Source: Cercophora sp. LCS_1
Lineage: Eukaryota > Ascomycota > Sordariomycetes > Sordariales > Lasiosphaeriaceae
Assembly: GCA_036250225.1 (NCBI GenBank)
Contig: JAPZLL010000007.1
Span: 372,001 to 436,000 of the forward strand
Direction of reading: 5' to 3'
DNA length: 64,000 nucleotides
Shown: positions 12,946 to 24,439 of the stretch, piece by piece
Numbering within the stretch: the stretch's first letter is position 1
Layout: every line of letters starts with the position of its first letter
Program-made: the position numbers and the translations under genes
Notes under the pieces: model-generated
The model's database searches: none
Told to the model about the DNA's origin: nothing
The model's input: only the letters and a program-made list of their open reading frames with translations

Positions 12946-14339
12946 ATAACAGGATAAAAAAGGCGAGTGAATGAACAGGTAGGTACATCTCCCTAGCAAC
13001 TCATCCACTTCATTCCCTACCAGCCAGGCTCACTACGGTAACATATGCTCATCCCGCTACAACCTAATTCTGGCTCCCCCAAACTCGTCGCCTTTTCATT
13101 ACCCAACTCGTGCTCATACTAAGGACACTTACATGTAGCAAATACTCCTTCCACAGTCTCCCTCGAAGGGTGTTTTTTGTACATCAGACATTACCTAAGA
13201 TATAATATTCTCCCAGTGACACAAGTCAAAGGATATTCAATGGGGACGCATATTCCTCAAACAACGCCCCAGGAGTCGCTCTTGATATCATCCAATACAA
13301 TTCTTGAAGCAAGTCTTGAGACAGAACGAGAACAGCCTGGCGTATACACGTATTTCTTCGTTGGAAAGTGCTCGATGGAAGGAAGACTGAGATATTGACT
13401 ACCAGTCGCCGCCGGAGACCCATTCAGGCCTTTGCATCTATTCTATTCGGGGCTGCGAGATATTGAGTGAACATCTGCGTGACGTGACGGAGTACCGAAC
13501 CTGAGAGGGTTGACACTGGATAAACTGGGATAGTGGACAATCTCTTCTGGGACTGGGATCTGCGACCACAACTCTGTAGCACAGTTCAGTGTTTTAGTGT
13601 GAAGGGGGCTCCCGCTGGATGGGTTTCCGTAGGCTGCTTAAAACCTTGCAATAATGCTCGTTAGAGACTGCGGGCAAGACCTAAGGCGTGTCGATGAGCC
13701 TAAGATATCTTGGCGTCCTTCAGTTTCGATCATAAATACCGGTATGCTCTCAGATGCGTGGGGAAAACACACCCGTCATCTTTGCTAGCGAAAGCAACAT
13801 TATCGCTAAGCCAACATCTCAGAGCAGTAGACTTGATAGGTAGACGTGGAAAGTTATATCTCATGTTCTCATCCAGACAATTCCGGAAACAGTCTTTCAA
13901 ACCATTGAGGAATATCGCAGCCCAAGACTTGACAATTGCTCTGTTAGACCACGTATAACAAACCCCAAAATAACCCAACACATACAATGCACAAGGGCCT
14001 CATCGATGGTGGCAGGAATCTCGGGTACCTGGAGTGCCCCTAGTTCATGCTACCTCACGTCACCACCGTTTAGTTGAACGAAAGGATGTCACCATAAACC
14101 AACAAATGGAGACACCAACCAAGCGAGAAAACTACATGAATCTGAGCAGTAGCTAAGCTAAATCGATAAAACAGCTCAAGAAGCTCCAGGATATCAAACC
14201 ACCCAGAAGAACGAGCAAAGGGTACGGGAAGTAAGCCGCTGGGGTGTTGAGTGTATCGCTCGGATTAACGTACCCAGAAACCTCATCTCAGTGCCCCCTT
14301 GATGATCATGTGCCATCGCCAACCCTCCCATTCGAGTCC

Positions 14340-14380
14340 AGCAAAGTAGCCAGCCAGCAAAGTAGCCAGCCAGCAAAGCA
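14340..14380. repeat. 16-nt tandem repeat, 2.5 copies
   Basis: The unit AGCAAAGTAGCCAGCC occurs exactly twice (14340-14355 and 14356-14371) and is followed by a partial third copy. It is a short minisatellite in intergenic DNA, about 370 nt upstream of the tRNA gene. Confidence 0.85.
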
Positions 14381-14751
14381 AGGTAAACACTACCAACTTC
14401 GCCGGTACCATACCTACGCAGGCCCCTCGAGAGCAGCAACCAGCGCCGCTAGCTAGGGACGAACCCCCATGACCCATATCAGTGAGCTAACCGGGGCCAG
14501 ATACACCGCAAGAACCCTCCTGGTCCTCCCCACAAAAGACAGAGAAGTGTCTGGTGTCCAAAGGCCATCAAAGGAACATCCACCTCGGACCAAAACCCCT
14601 CCAGTCAGCAGAAAAAAAAGGCAGCCCTACAAGACAACAGAACCAGAACCACCAATCAATAGATCCACACGATCAAGCCCCGTCCCCATCCACGACAGCC
14701 CACAAAGGGGAGTAATCAACGCCGAGACAGCAAAACAAGGAAGACGAACCA

Positions 14752-14825
14752 GGTCGGATGGTGTAGTTGGTTATCACGTCAGTCTAACACACTGAAGGTC
14801 CCCGGATCAAGCCCGGGTCCGATCA
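14752..14825 (+). tRNA. tRNA-Val (anticodon AAC)
   Basis: A complete intronless 74-nt cloverleaf. The acceptor stem GGTCGGA pairs with TCCGATC (one G-U), with discriminator A at 14825. The D-loop has A14, G18G19 and A21. The anticodon stem TCAGT/ACTGA encloses loop CTAACAC, putting AAC at 14786-14788; A34 would be read as inosine, decoding GUU/GUC/GUA valine codons. The variable loop is five bases and the T-stem CCCGG/CCGGG is perfect. The T-loop is ATCAAGC, not TTCAAGC, so T54 is A, which breaks the usual T54-A58 pair and changes the B box. The gene may still work, but the change is noted. Confidence 0.92.
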
Positions 14826-14850
14826 AATTTCACGTCTTGGATTTCTATCC

Positions 14851-14861
14851 TTTTTTTTTTT
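14851..14861 (+). terminator. probable RNA polymerase III terminator of tRNA-Val
   Basis: A run of eleven T on the coding strand begins 26 nt after the tRNA end, with only shorter T runs before it. This fits a pol III stop; the 3' trailer would be about 25-30 nt. Confidence 0.75.
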
Positions 14862-17446
14862 GGTTTGTGTGGAACTCCCGAGGCTGACCCAGGGGGTCGG
14901 GGATTACCTTGTGAAGCATGGCCGGCGGTCAAACAGAACCCGCGATTTGATATCCCGACGGGGAAGGTTTGACGGTGAAGAAAAAGGTGCAAGTGACACA
15001 GCATGGTTTATTTTTGTTGAGTTCGAGGGGTGAATGTTTGCCCTGGGTCGGGGGATGGAGAAACGGAGGGGGGGGGCGTGTTTGCGGCTGGTGTGACACC
15101 GCAGGGGGGGAAACAAAACAAACAAAATTCAAGGAGGTGAGTTGAGCGCCATGTCTTTGAGATCGGAAACTTCGTCTCATGTAGATTGGATAAAGACAAG
15201 TAAAAAAAAAAACAGCTCCCGGCTCGGCGGTCTGTTCCTGAAAAAGTCTGACCACCCACCTACATGCACCCATCCAGGAGGTCAAGCCGGCTTCGTGCCG
15301 GGCACAGAACAAGCTTGTCAAAACCCCTGCTCACACACGTGCACAGACACATCGCACTATCAAATCGATGTCGTGCAACGACAAACAAGTAAAAAGATAT
15401 GATTTTTTTCTTCGTCATCCATCACCCAGGCAGAACGCTGGAACGGCCTGTTGGCCCAGGCACAAAGGGTTCCTGCATTGAACGGAGAGCGCCCGCATGA
15501 GCTGCAACGCAAAGGAAATTTGGCCCAGGGAGAAAAGCAAATGGCGACGTTGTCGTTGAGCTGCGTCGGCTGCACACCCGTCATGTTTGTCGTGGCGTGT
15601 TGTGGTCGCGAGACAGAGACCGAGACATTGCAGACATGCATTGGATAGGGTTTGCCAAGACTGGTGATTGCGTCGCCCAATCTACGCGGTAGGGGGGCGG
15701 TTTGCCAGCAAACGCTTGGGGTATTGGGTCACGCTGGGCCAGTTGTCTGCAGTGGGGTCTGGCAAGCTGAGAAGGAGGGCAAATTAAATCCCTCGTCGAT
15801 GCGGGAATGAGACAACTGGGAGGGCGAAGATGAGCCTCATGATCTATGCCTGGTTGTTGGATAGTATCGAGGTTTCCCGTCTTTTGCTTTTTTTTTTCTT
15901 TCTCTTTTCCTGGATATAAGTCTCGAACTTTCTTGGGGTGTGCTTGGTGCTTGTCATGGCAAATCCAGACCCCAAATCCCCGAAAACCCTAATGGGAGCT
16001 TAATACGGCATACGGAGGGGAGCGAGGTTCGCGATTGCGGGGGGAGGCAGACGGCAGTGGACGGGAGTGGACGGGTGATCTGGCTAAATTGCCACGTCAG
16101 ATATTGCTCCCATCACTCCTCCGTCGCCGTCCATATCAGACTTCATGCCTGGCCAGTTCTTTGTCCACTGCGGACCCTTGGATCCGTACCGTCACGCGCG
16201 TGTTGCCCACCATTGGTTTTTGTGGATGGAGAAGCTGCGGTGCGGGGAAGAGCAGGCGGCGATGGGTGGACGAACGAACATGTGGTTCCCTGAGGTGGCG
16301 ATGGTGGGTGGTTTCCTCGGCTCAATCGGGCCGCTGCAAGTCAGGCAATGCGTCCTACTGGAGTCATGATGAGCAATTTTTTTTCTTTTTATGATCTGCC
16401 GACAGAGTGAACGAAGTTGCAAAAATTTGCGACCTAGTGAGTCGCGTTTGATGTTATCAGATGCAAGGCGAATGGGAAGGTGAGGGAGGGAAACAAATCT
16501 CGGGGACAGGGATTGGCTGGACGGGATTGGCTTACACACCACGGCACGGCACGATGGCTTCATCTGAGTGGTCCAGGCCAGAAACAACGGCCGAGAAGGG
16601 CAAGTCAAAGTACGGACGTACACTTTTCAGCGCCAGCCTCCTCTGGTCGGTCGGCGAAGGATCCACGGGATGGGAGGGTTCATGCCTTCCCCAAGGACCT
16701 CTGATCGCCATTGTCTCACCCGCTATATCTTTGCAGCCCTCTGCCATTGCAACGCAAACAGCAGGATTCCCAATGCCGATGGCGTATTGCCTGCCGTCCG
16801 GATTGCATGCAGCAGAGTGGCACTGGCTGTTTTTCGGGTGGCAGGTCACTTCTTCCAGATGCCGGTCGAACAAACGCGGAGAGCGGAGACGAGGGGCAAA
16901 CCATCACCCAGATGCATGCACATGGGGACTCCGGCTCACCGTACCAGCGGGAGCTGGTTTGAGAGAAAGAAATGATGGGGAGGCGTGCAGTAGTCCGCCA
17001 TAGCGGGATCTGGAGCCCCCATCCCCATCGTGGTTGCCGAATCGGGGTCATTATACCACAGACCCAATCGTCGTGACCTCCGGCCTTTCATACCGGCGTC
17101 TTGGAAGCGCACTTGATAGCTTAATTATCAACCCGTCCCTCCTCCCCTCTGCTCTCCGCATCTTTTCTTCCCCGTGCCTTGACCCGGTCTTTCCTTGTGG
17201 ATATCTTTCTTATCGTCCCCAGATCCCGCGTGTGTCAAAGTGCTCTTCTTAGCCGAGCTTGGGAGCTTTGGCAGCAGCTGATCGATTACGCCCCCGAGCG
17301 GGTGCCGCTTGCCTAGCGCAACTGAGGCTCTCCCGGCTCCTTTCTCAGTTTGTTTACAAGATAGGCACTTGCAACACATATCGCCGTCGCGGAATCCCAG
17401 AAGGCGCTGGTGACACGGGCGCCTTGTCCCCAAGTCCCCATTCAGC
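14862..17446. other. intergenic, 5' side of the TBC gene
   Basis: No supported gene. It contains short G-, A- and T-rich homopolymer runs. The last few hundred bases before 17447 are pyrimidine-rich and probably hold the promoter and leader of the TBC-domain gene. Confidence 0.5.
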
Positions 17447-20400
17447 ATGGCGCCTCATAAGTTTGGGAGTGTGCGCCACAATATGAAGCCACGGCAACTT
17501 GCTTCTTTCCGGGACGACTCGGCCCTAATCGCATTCCGGTACGAGCAGACAGTGCAAGCTGAGCCGCCGATCCCTCTTCCTCCGCCGCGAAATCCCCTGA
17601 GAACGACGGCGCGGCTGTCCACCACTGGGACAGTTGTCCCCATTACCATCATTCCACCGCCTGTCGCACCGCCCAAGGAGGAACACCCGTTCTTCCGTAG
17701 CCAGTCATCTCCCCCGTTGCGGACTGACGAGTGGAAGCGGGATTCCGGACTTGCGCCCTCTTCGCCGTCGGCCACGCTCCGGGAAGAAGAGCTCGAAGAC
17801 GACTTTGTCTACCAGAAGATACTCGACGACATTGCTGATGCCCCATCCGTCTACTCTGGCGACGAGCAGAGCCCTAGCGACGCGCCGTCTCCCATCCTGG
17901 ACAACACAAACGCTGCTCCGGCTCCGCTTAAGCTTTCAGCCGTCACAGTTACCGTCTTACCGGTATCTCCAACTTCGACGGTCGAATTGCCCCGAGAGCC
18001 CCTGCCTTCGCCGACTCCAACCCGCGCATCCTCCATAAGCAAACGGCTAAGCTTGGTCAAGACATTCAGCATACGGTCGGTGGGGAACAAGAGGCTGCGG
18101 AAAAAGACACTCAGCGTTGAAAACTTTGACTTGGTGAAGGAAATGGAGCAGGTTACATTTTCGGATGCCGATGCAACTGCCAGCAGGATACAGCAGCTGT
18201 CTCCGTCCAACCCGCCCCCACGCGTCGCACGTCCCGCACCCGCCAAGGAAGATGAGACGGCCAGGCAATCCCAGGCCGTGGATTCGGATTTCATCCCGAT
18301 CACCACCTCGATTCCTGAAGACGGCCTCTGGGACGACTTTGGCAATCTTTCTTTTTCAAAGCGCGGCAGTCTCATGTTTGGCGGCAAGACGGATCCATTC
18401 GCCCTGATGATGGCCAAACCTGGCGACGATCGCGCACCGCCGTCGAGCGATGTGGCCGAAAGCGCACCTGCCCCCGACCCGGCACTGGTGGCGCCGCATG
18501 CCGCCACCGATGCGGCCGCTGCGGGGCCCCGCTCCGAGCCGGCAGTTGCGGCGACACCATCAGGCGACGCCGCGACCGAGGAAAAGCCCCCCGCCCCCAC
18601 TCTCGAAGAGGAGTCGTCGCTGCCCAGCATCCGTGTCGTCTCGATTGACGTAGAGAGGGAATCACAAAAGGTGAGATCGCTCTATGAGTCCGGCGAAGAC
18701 CTCAACTGGCAAGATGGGGGGCGCGCTTCCTATTGCGAGCGTCTAGAGCCCACAGAGGAGGTCCCATCAGATGAGGAAGAGAACGTTGTGTATGGTTTTC
18801 CTTTGACCGCTCCGACACGCGTGATGATGCGCCTTGATGCTGACTGCGCTTCGGCTTGTTAGGTCGTCCCGAGAAGCACCAGGACCTCAGCCCGATTTTC
18901 CATTCACAGGCGAACCCACTGTCAAACGATCGCTGCCAGCCATTACTTCGCCTCGGCCGGGCAGTTCCTCGTCGCATCGACGAGATAAGCAGGCGCAGAG
19001 GGAATACGAGCCCGCCGGTGGGCTGGAGGATTGGGAGGATGTCGACAGCGCGGATGTGGATCGTTATGGGTTTATCAGTCAGAGGAGACCGGGCTCCCGG
19101 ACGGGGACACCAGAGATGAGGTCGTCGCACTTGTCGCCGAGGAAGAGGAACGTTTTGACTAAGAGGCCGGGCTCTGCCTATTCGTCATCGCCACAAGCAT
19201 TACGGCCACCCAGCAGAAAAGTTTCGACGCGATCGCTCAACACGTTTGCCTCTGAGCTGTCGACAGCCTCGCGCCGGTCAACTCGATCGTCCATTCGGTC
19301 AGCCACAAACCGTCTCCCACACAACAGGGACCGAAGATGGATGGACGAGGCGGGTGACATGCTTGCTTTGGAGCCTGGTCTGGGTGACATCGCTGAAGAC
19401 GCAAAATCAGGGAGGTCGGCCGAGACGATGCGGCGCAAGGAAGCCGAGCGTACCGAGAAGTGGAGGAAGATGGCCAAGGTGACCAACAAGGACCAGGAGG
19501 ATGGCCATGGGATGGAGTTTGAATTCGACACCAAGAACCCGAAGCTGATCGAAAGAACATGGAAAGGGATACCCGACTGCTGGCGAGGGGCAGCCTGGCA
19601 CTCGTTTTTGGTTGCAAGCGCGAAGACATGGAAGGGCACCGAAACCGACCAATTTCTCATGGCCGAGTTTAGAAGGCTACAGGATGTGGCTTCCCCAGAT
19701 GACGTGCAGATCGACCTGGATGTTCCACGAACCATCAATGGCCACATCATGTTTCGGAAGAGGTATCGTGGCGGTCAACGCTTACTTTTCCGCGTCCTCC
19801 ACGCCATTTCGCTCTACTTCCCCGGAACCGGGTACGTGCAAGGTATGGCATCGCTCGCAGCTACCTTGCTCTGCTACTACGATGAGGAGAAATGTTTTGT
19901 CATGATGGTCCGCCTATGGAAATACCGGGGGCTGGAGCGGCTCTACCAGCCTGGCTTTGATGGTCTTATGGCGGCGCTCCAGGACTTTGAGAAGAGCTGG
20001 TTGGCAGGGAAGGACGTTGCCACCAAGCTCGACGAGTTATGCATTGATGCGACAGCATACGGCACCCGGTGGTACCTCACGCTGTTTAACTTATCGATAC
20101 CCTTCCCAGCACAGCTTCGTGTGTGGGATGTTTTTATGCTTATGGGTGAATGCCCGCCGGAAACGACGACCCCGCCCTCATCGAGCCAGGCGGACACGGG
20201 CGATACGAGCGGCAAGTCCAAGGAGAAGGAGAAAACGAAGGCGCAGCTGGCACCAAAAGGCTTGGATATCCTCCACGCCACCAGCGCGGCGCTGATACAC
20301 GCTCTTAGAGAGGTCCTGCTAGATTCGGACTTTGAGAACGCAATGAAGGCCCTGACTTCTTGGATCCCGGTTAAGGATGAGGACTTGTTGATGAAGGTGG

Positions 20401-20447
20401 CGAGAGCCGAGTGGAGGCAGCATCAGGGGAAAAAGAGCAAGGCATGA
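17447..20447 (+). CDS. TBC-domain Rab GTPase-activating protein
   Basis: Two exons, 17447-18789 and 18863-20447, encode 975 residues. The 73-nt intron starts GTATGG, has a CTGAC branch point and ends TTAG; the junction codon is GT|G (Val448). Residues 1-670 are Ser/Pro-rich and probably disordered. A TBC domain occupies about 683-930. Both catalytic fingers are present: arginine finger R737 in IDLDVPRTI and glutamine finger Q774 in GYVQGM. It should speed GTP hydrolysis on a Rab-family GTPase in membrane traffic. A low-complexity insert (about 880-905, Thr/Ser then Lys/Glu-rich) interrupts the C-terminal part of the domain. The exact Rab target cannot be read from sequence. It is not obviously Bub2, which is much shorter. 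Confidence 0.93.
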
Positions 20448-21150
20448 ATGAACTTGAACTGGTTGATGGAGAGATTCCCCCCACACATACCCAGCCTGGG
20501 TGCTTTTTTTTTTTCGTTTTTTTCTGACGCTTTGAGCGTCGTTTAAACTAGGTTTCAGCCCGGAGCACTTTCGTCTTAAGGACGATGCGACCTTTTTTCT
20601 TTGTCATTTGAGAATTCCCGTGGGGCGGTTGGTGATGGCGGTGATGAGGAGGGAGGGAGGGAGGCGGTCGAATTTGACGAGACCTTGTCGTTGGCTGATT
20701 GATACCCTAGAGTTGCCAAAATGACCCCATTCTTACTTGATACAATGGAATATTTAATTTACAAGAACAATATCAGTGTTTGGTTGTGTGAGATGGCTGG
20801 AGGACAGTCTCTAGATTGTCGGTAGGGACAACACGCCTCCCTCCCTTCTTGTTTGTCCACTGCCCGGGGATATGTTGCTGACATCACCCTTTGATAATCC
20901 TAGCTGGATATATCACGGAAATGTGCTCACTCTTGCAGTACTGAAGATGTCTGAATACATGATGGAAACGCTGCTCGTGGTACGCCGTGCCCTGGCGGTC
21001 CAAGCACATACCTCACCTAGGAGACACATCACCAGAGCAATAGAATCCATGGTGGGATATTTATTAGTCTCTAATCACGAAAGCCTTGGACAAACACTCC
21101 ATATTCCGGGGGTTAGGTGGGCCTGGAGCCGTATCCTACACCATGGTTGT

Positions 21151-21151
<1 letters not shown>

Positions 21152-21182
<31 letters not shown>
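21152..21182. repeat. (CA)n microsatellite
   Basis: Fifteen uninterrupted CA units followed by a final C. Intergenic, likely length-polymorphic. Confidence 0.95.
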
Positions 21183-21185
<3 letters not shown>

Positions 21186-24100
21186 TGGACATCTCAACCG
21201 CTAGGGAGTCAGCAGACAGATCCAAACATAAAAACAAAATAAAAACCTACGAGATCTTGGATCATATAGTATATACTATGTCTACTGCACTTTCACCAAC
21301 CCGCGGTCGGTGTGATCCATGTTAGGAGGCAACGGTTCGGCCCCGGCCAGCCCAAGTGCACAACCATGTAGGCACGCGTCCCCATTGAGCCAGAGCCATA
21401 CCATGCCCGGAGCAGGAAGCAGACGAATATGGAATGGGCCCTCCACAAAAAAAAAACCAGTAGGAGGACCACCAGATGCGTGGGTAGGTAGTCGGGTGTG
21501 CGTTGCACGATCTGACCTCGTTCTTACGCTTGAAACTTGAAACTTGAGTTGTTGGGAATCCAACGTGATGCAGTACTTGTTCATGGACATGATGCGGTAC
21601 AGCGCAAGTTCGGGGGCGCAAAAGCAAGCAAGAAAGCAGAACGAGCCACCAGCAGGTCCAAACCGCCAAGTTTCCATCGGCCAGCTCCCACCACGGCATT
21701 TTGACGCGGCGTATATATTGCGTACAAGTGCTATGACCTACCTAGCTTTCACCTCCAACCGCCATAAGCCCTTGTTACGCCAGGTTCTTTCTCATACCTA
21801 CCGAGCTTAAACTCGGTCCAACCACTAAAGTCCTTCACAAGAATATCTCAACCGTCGGTTCTTCTCCTCGGCCACGAAAATCCCTGAGGGTTAAATTCCT
21901 AAACCAGGCCCCGTCGTCGATTGGAATACCTTGGGTGCTCTATCAAACCCTTCGTCGCTGTGTATGGCGACCCCGACCCAAGTCCTGACAAGGAGGCCCT
22001 CGGCTGTATTTGTATGACAGGTTGTGGCTTCATCAACCCTCAAGCGACCTACGCCGTCCCTCTATGTGAGGTTTCCCTTCATAGCCAGATGTGTTTGACG
22101 GAATCGGCTTTATTTACCTACCTGGTATATGACAGGAGAACATCTAGCACGTAAAGACAGTATTGGGATATCACGAGGATGGAGAAGACTGGGCCATATC
22201 TAACAGAACACAGTGAAAAAGAGGGACAGCAGCATGGCGGGTATGGAAGCTGACCGTCTTTTAACCTCTTCAGGCGCACAATGAATACTTGCACCCCCTG
22301 GGGGAGGACTGGGTCTTTGATGAGGATGTAACTAAAACTAACTACCTTGCTGTAGAAGTACTTGCACTATAATGCATTGGTAGTTTACAGTCAATAACTG
22401 GTACTAGGAGGTGGATATTACCTGAAGCTCACTCCGTGACGCCCAATTTGAACAGCACAGGAAGCATAAAAGCTGAGAGCAAGCGCGGCATCGGATGGGC
22501 TCCCCCGGGAACCGGTCATGTCTCACCGCCGCTCATAACTTAGATTGTGCGTATTATAAGCTTCGACGCCCTGGGGGCCTTTCGTGGTGGATGTTTCTAG
22601 TCTGTAAATATAAGATGTTACCTTCTTGCGAGATTTACATCATCGAGCCCAGTGCACCAGCGGAGGCAACAAGCGTGAGGACAATCAAGTTGCTGAGCGC
22701 GCCACCGATATGGCGCCAGCGGGAGCTGTTCTCCCGTCTTCCATGGAAGAAGAGCCGATCACCGACGAAAGCTTCCACACTTGATACTAAGCCAGCCACC
22801 ATGCAAGCTACTGCGCATCTCGGGCATGGTCGCCGAAACCACAACAGGCTTGCGTGGACAGCCTCAGTCAATCGGATGTCTTGAAGAACGGGATGCGGGT
22901 GCTCGCGAGCGGCGTGCCGATCCAGCAGCGCCGTTCGAATGCATTCCCACCATAACGTCCTGTCGAATCATTAATGCACCCCTCCGCCCTAGGCCAAGTC
23001 TTTTAAGCTTGGTAACTGACCTCTCCGTCCTCATTCGCACGCCTTTGAGTAAGCGCCAAAGCCACCGACGCCACACAAAAAGATGCCACCGCTACTTGAA
23101 CGATATACTCGACTATTCCAAGGCGGGTTCTCGATCCCGGCTCCGGTTTCCACAAGCAATCGAAAGCTATGCGGAGAAACAAGACCAAACTAGTTGGCCT
23201 GGGGACAAGCGGTTCCAGACTTTGCCAAACTGTGGTATTGGAAGCCGCTATGGTATAAGTGAACCACGGAAAAACAAGCCATGGGTCGCGCCATGGCGGG
23301 GAGGTGGGTTGATGTAACATCACCTTCATGAGATGGGGTTGATGCATCCGGGAAGGCGGTTTCAACCAGCCAGCCCGCCAGCTGGAGTGGGAAATGGGAT
23401 GTTGCAGGCGATGCAATGAACAAGACGCGTACCGAAGCTGGTGGGATGTTTCTTGCCCCAAACTCTGCGGATTGAGCGAACGAGACTGCGCTTAATCTGC
23501 GAACAGAGCATTTTTCAAGGCTCGGGTTGTCAGCTGAAGTTACCATACTGTAGGGAAGAGAGATAAAGGGGTGTCCAGGTCCCAGGGTTCTAGATCAGTT
23601 ACTTGCCGCATGCCGAAGGCAAGCAACCGGGTGGTTCCCAGTGAACCAGCAAACACGAGACGGGCAAGTTGCATGGCGGGCAGGCGCCTTGGCGCGCCTG
23701 CTGAAGCCCTTATGCAGCTATCGCCGTCCGCCATTTGCCCGTTTCATCGAGGGTTGCTCGTGCAACAATGTTGGTCTCCGTCTGTCGGAACTCCGACCAA
23801 CGATTTGGTTCATCAAAAGGACTGGAGGCGGCTTGGATCCACGTGGGGATCAAGCAGCTGCTCGACGCCTTCCCGGAATCACCCAGGTGCAACCCAAGAA
23901 GATTCGTGCTCGTATCACATTCGGGGAGTTCTAGGGCCGAGTCGCGTGCCACTCAATCTTTGATTGAGAGCCTCATCGGAGTTGTTACCATGCGTTGTGC
24001 AAGTCAACCGTGGCTTCCCTGGAGCAGCAGGACGATGCGGTGCTCATATACACCGGCGATGCATCTACTGCGCCCGGCGCGTACAATTGAACGCAGTGGA

Positions 24101-24411
24101 GAAACCGAGACCATGCATCTCATCCACTGCTCTGTCTTGGTCACCAATTGGTGCGTGGCCTCGCCGTCGAAGAGGGGCGCCCAATGGAATGGAGACAACT
24201 GATGACAGGGTTGCGACATCACTTTTCGGAGCTTGACCGGCCGGGGCGGGGCGGAATAGCACATCGCTTCGGTCTGTTCCCGGTTCCGTTTCCCTATTCG
24301 CGAGCGCTTCGATACATATCGCGGAAACTGCCCAGGAATGCTCAGGCGTGCTGCAGACTGCCATGGGCGCTTCTCCGAACAGCTTGCAGGATTGACATTT
24401 GTCCTGCTGGC

Positions 24412-24439
24412 TCCTGGTCCTGGTCCTGGTCCTGGTCCT
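24412..24439. repeat. (TCCTGG)n hexanucleotide repeat
   Basis: Four perfect TCCTGG units plus a partial fifth. Intergenic short tandem repeat. Confidence 0.9.

Larger units (their letters stand above)
8317..14751. other. intergenic, gene-poor
   Basis: About 6.4 kb without a gene I can support. The part next to 8316 must hold the promoter and 5' untranslated region of the LTE1-like gene. Many frames of 60-210 codons overlap on both strands without family resemblance. Contains a (CTTT)n/(CT)n tract at 11408-11462, a 16-nt tandem repeat at 14340-14380 and one weak hypothetical frame at 12577-12945. Confidence 0.55.

Noticed and set aside
17447..20447. LTE1-like gene and TBC gene as a mitotic-exit pair (Lte1/Bub2)
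   Set aside because: They are 9 kb apart and the TBC protein is far longer than Bub2 and not obviously related to it, so neighbourhood is no evidence here.
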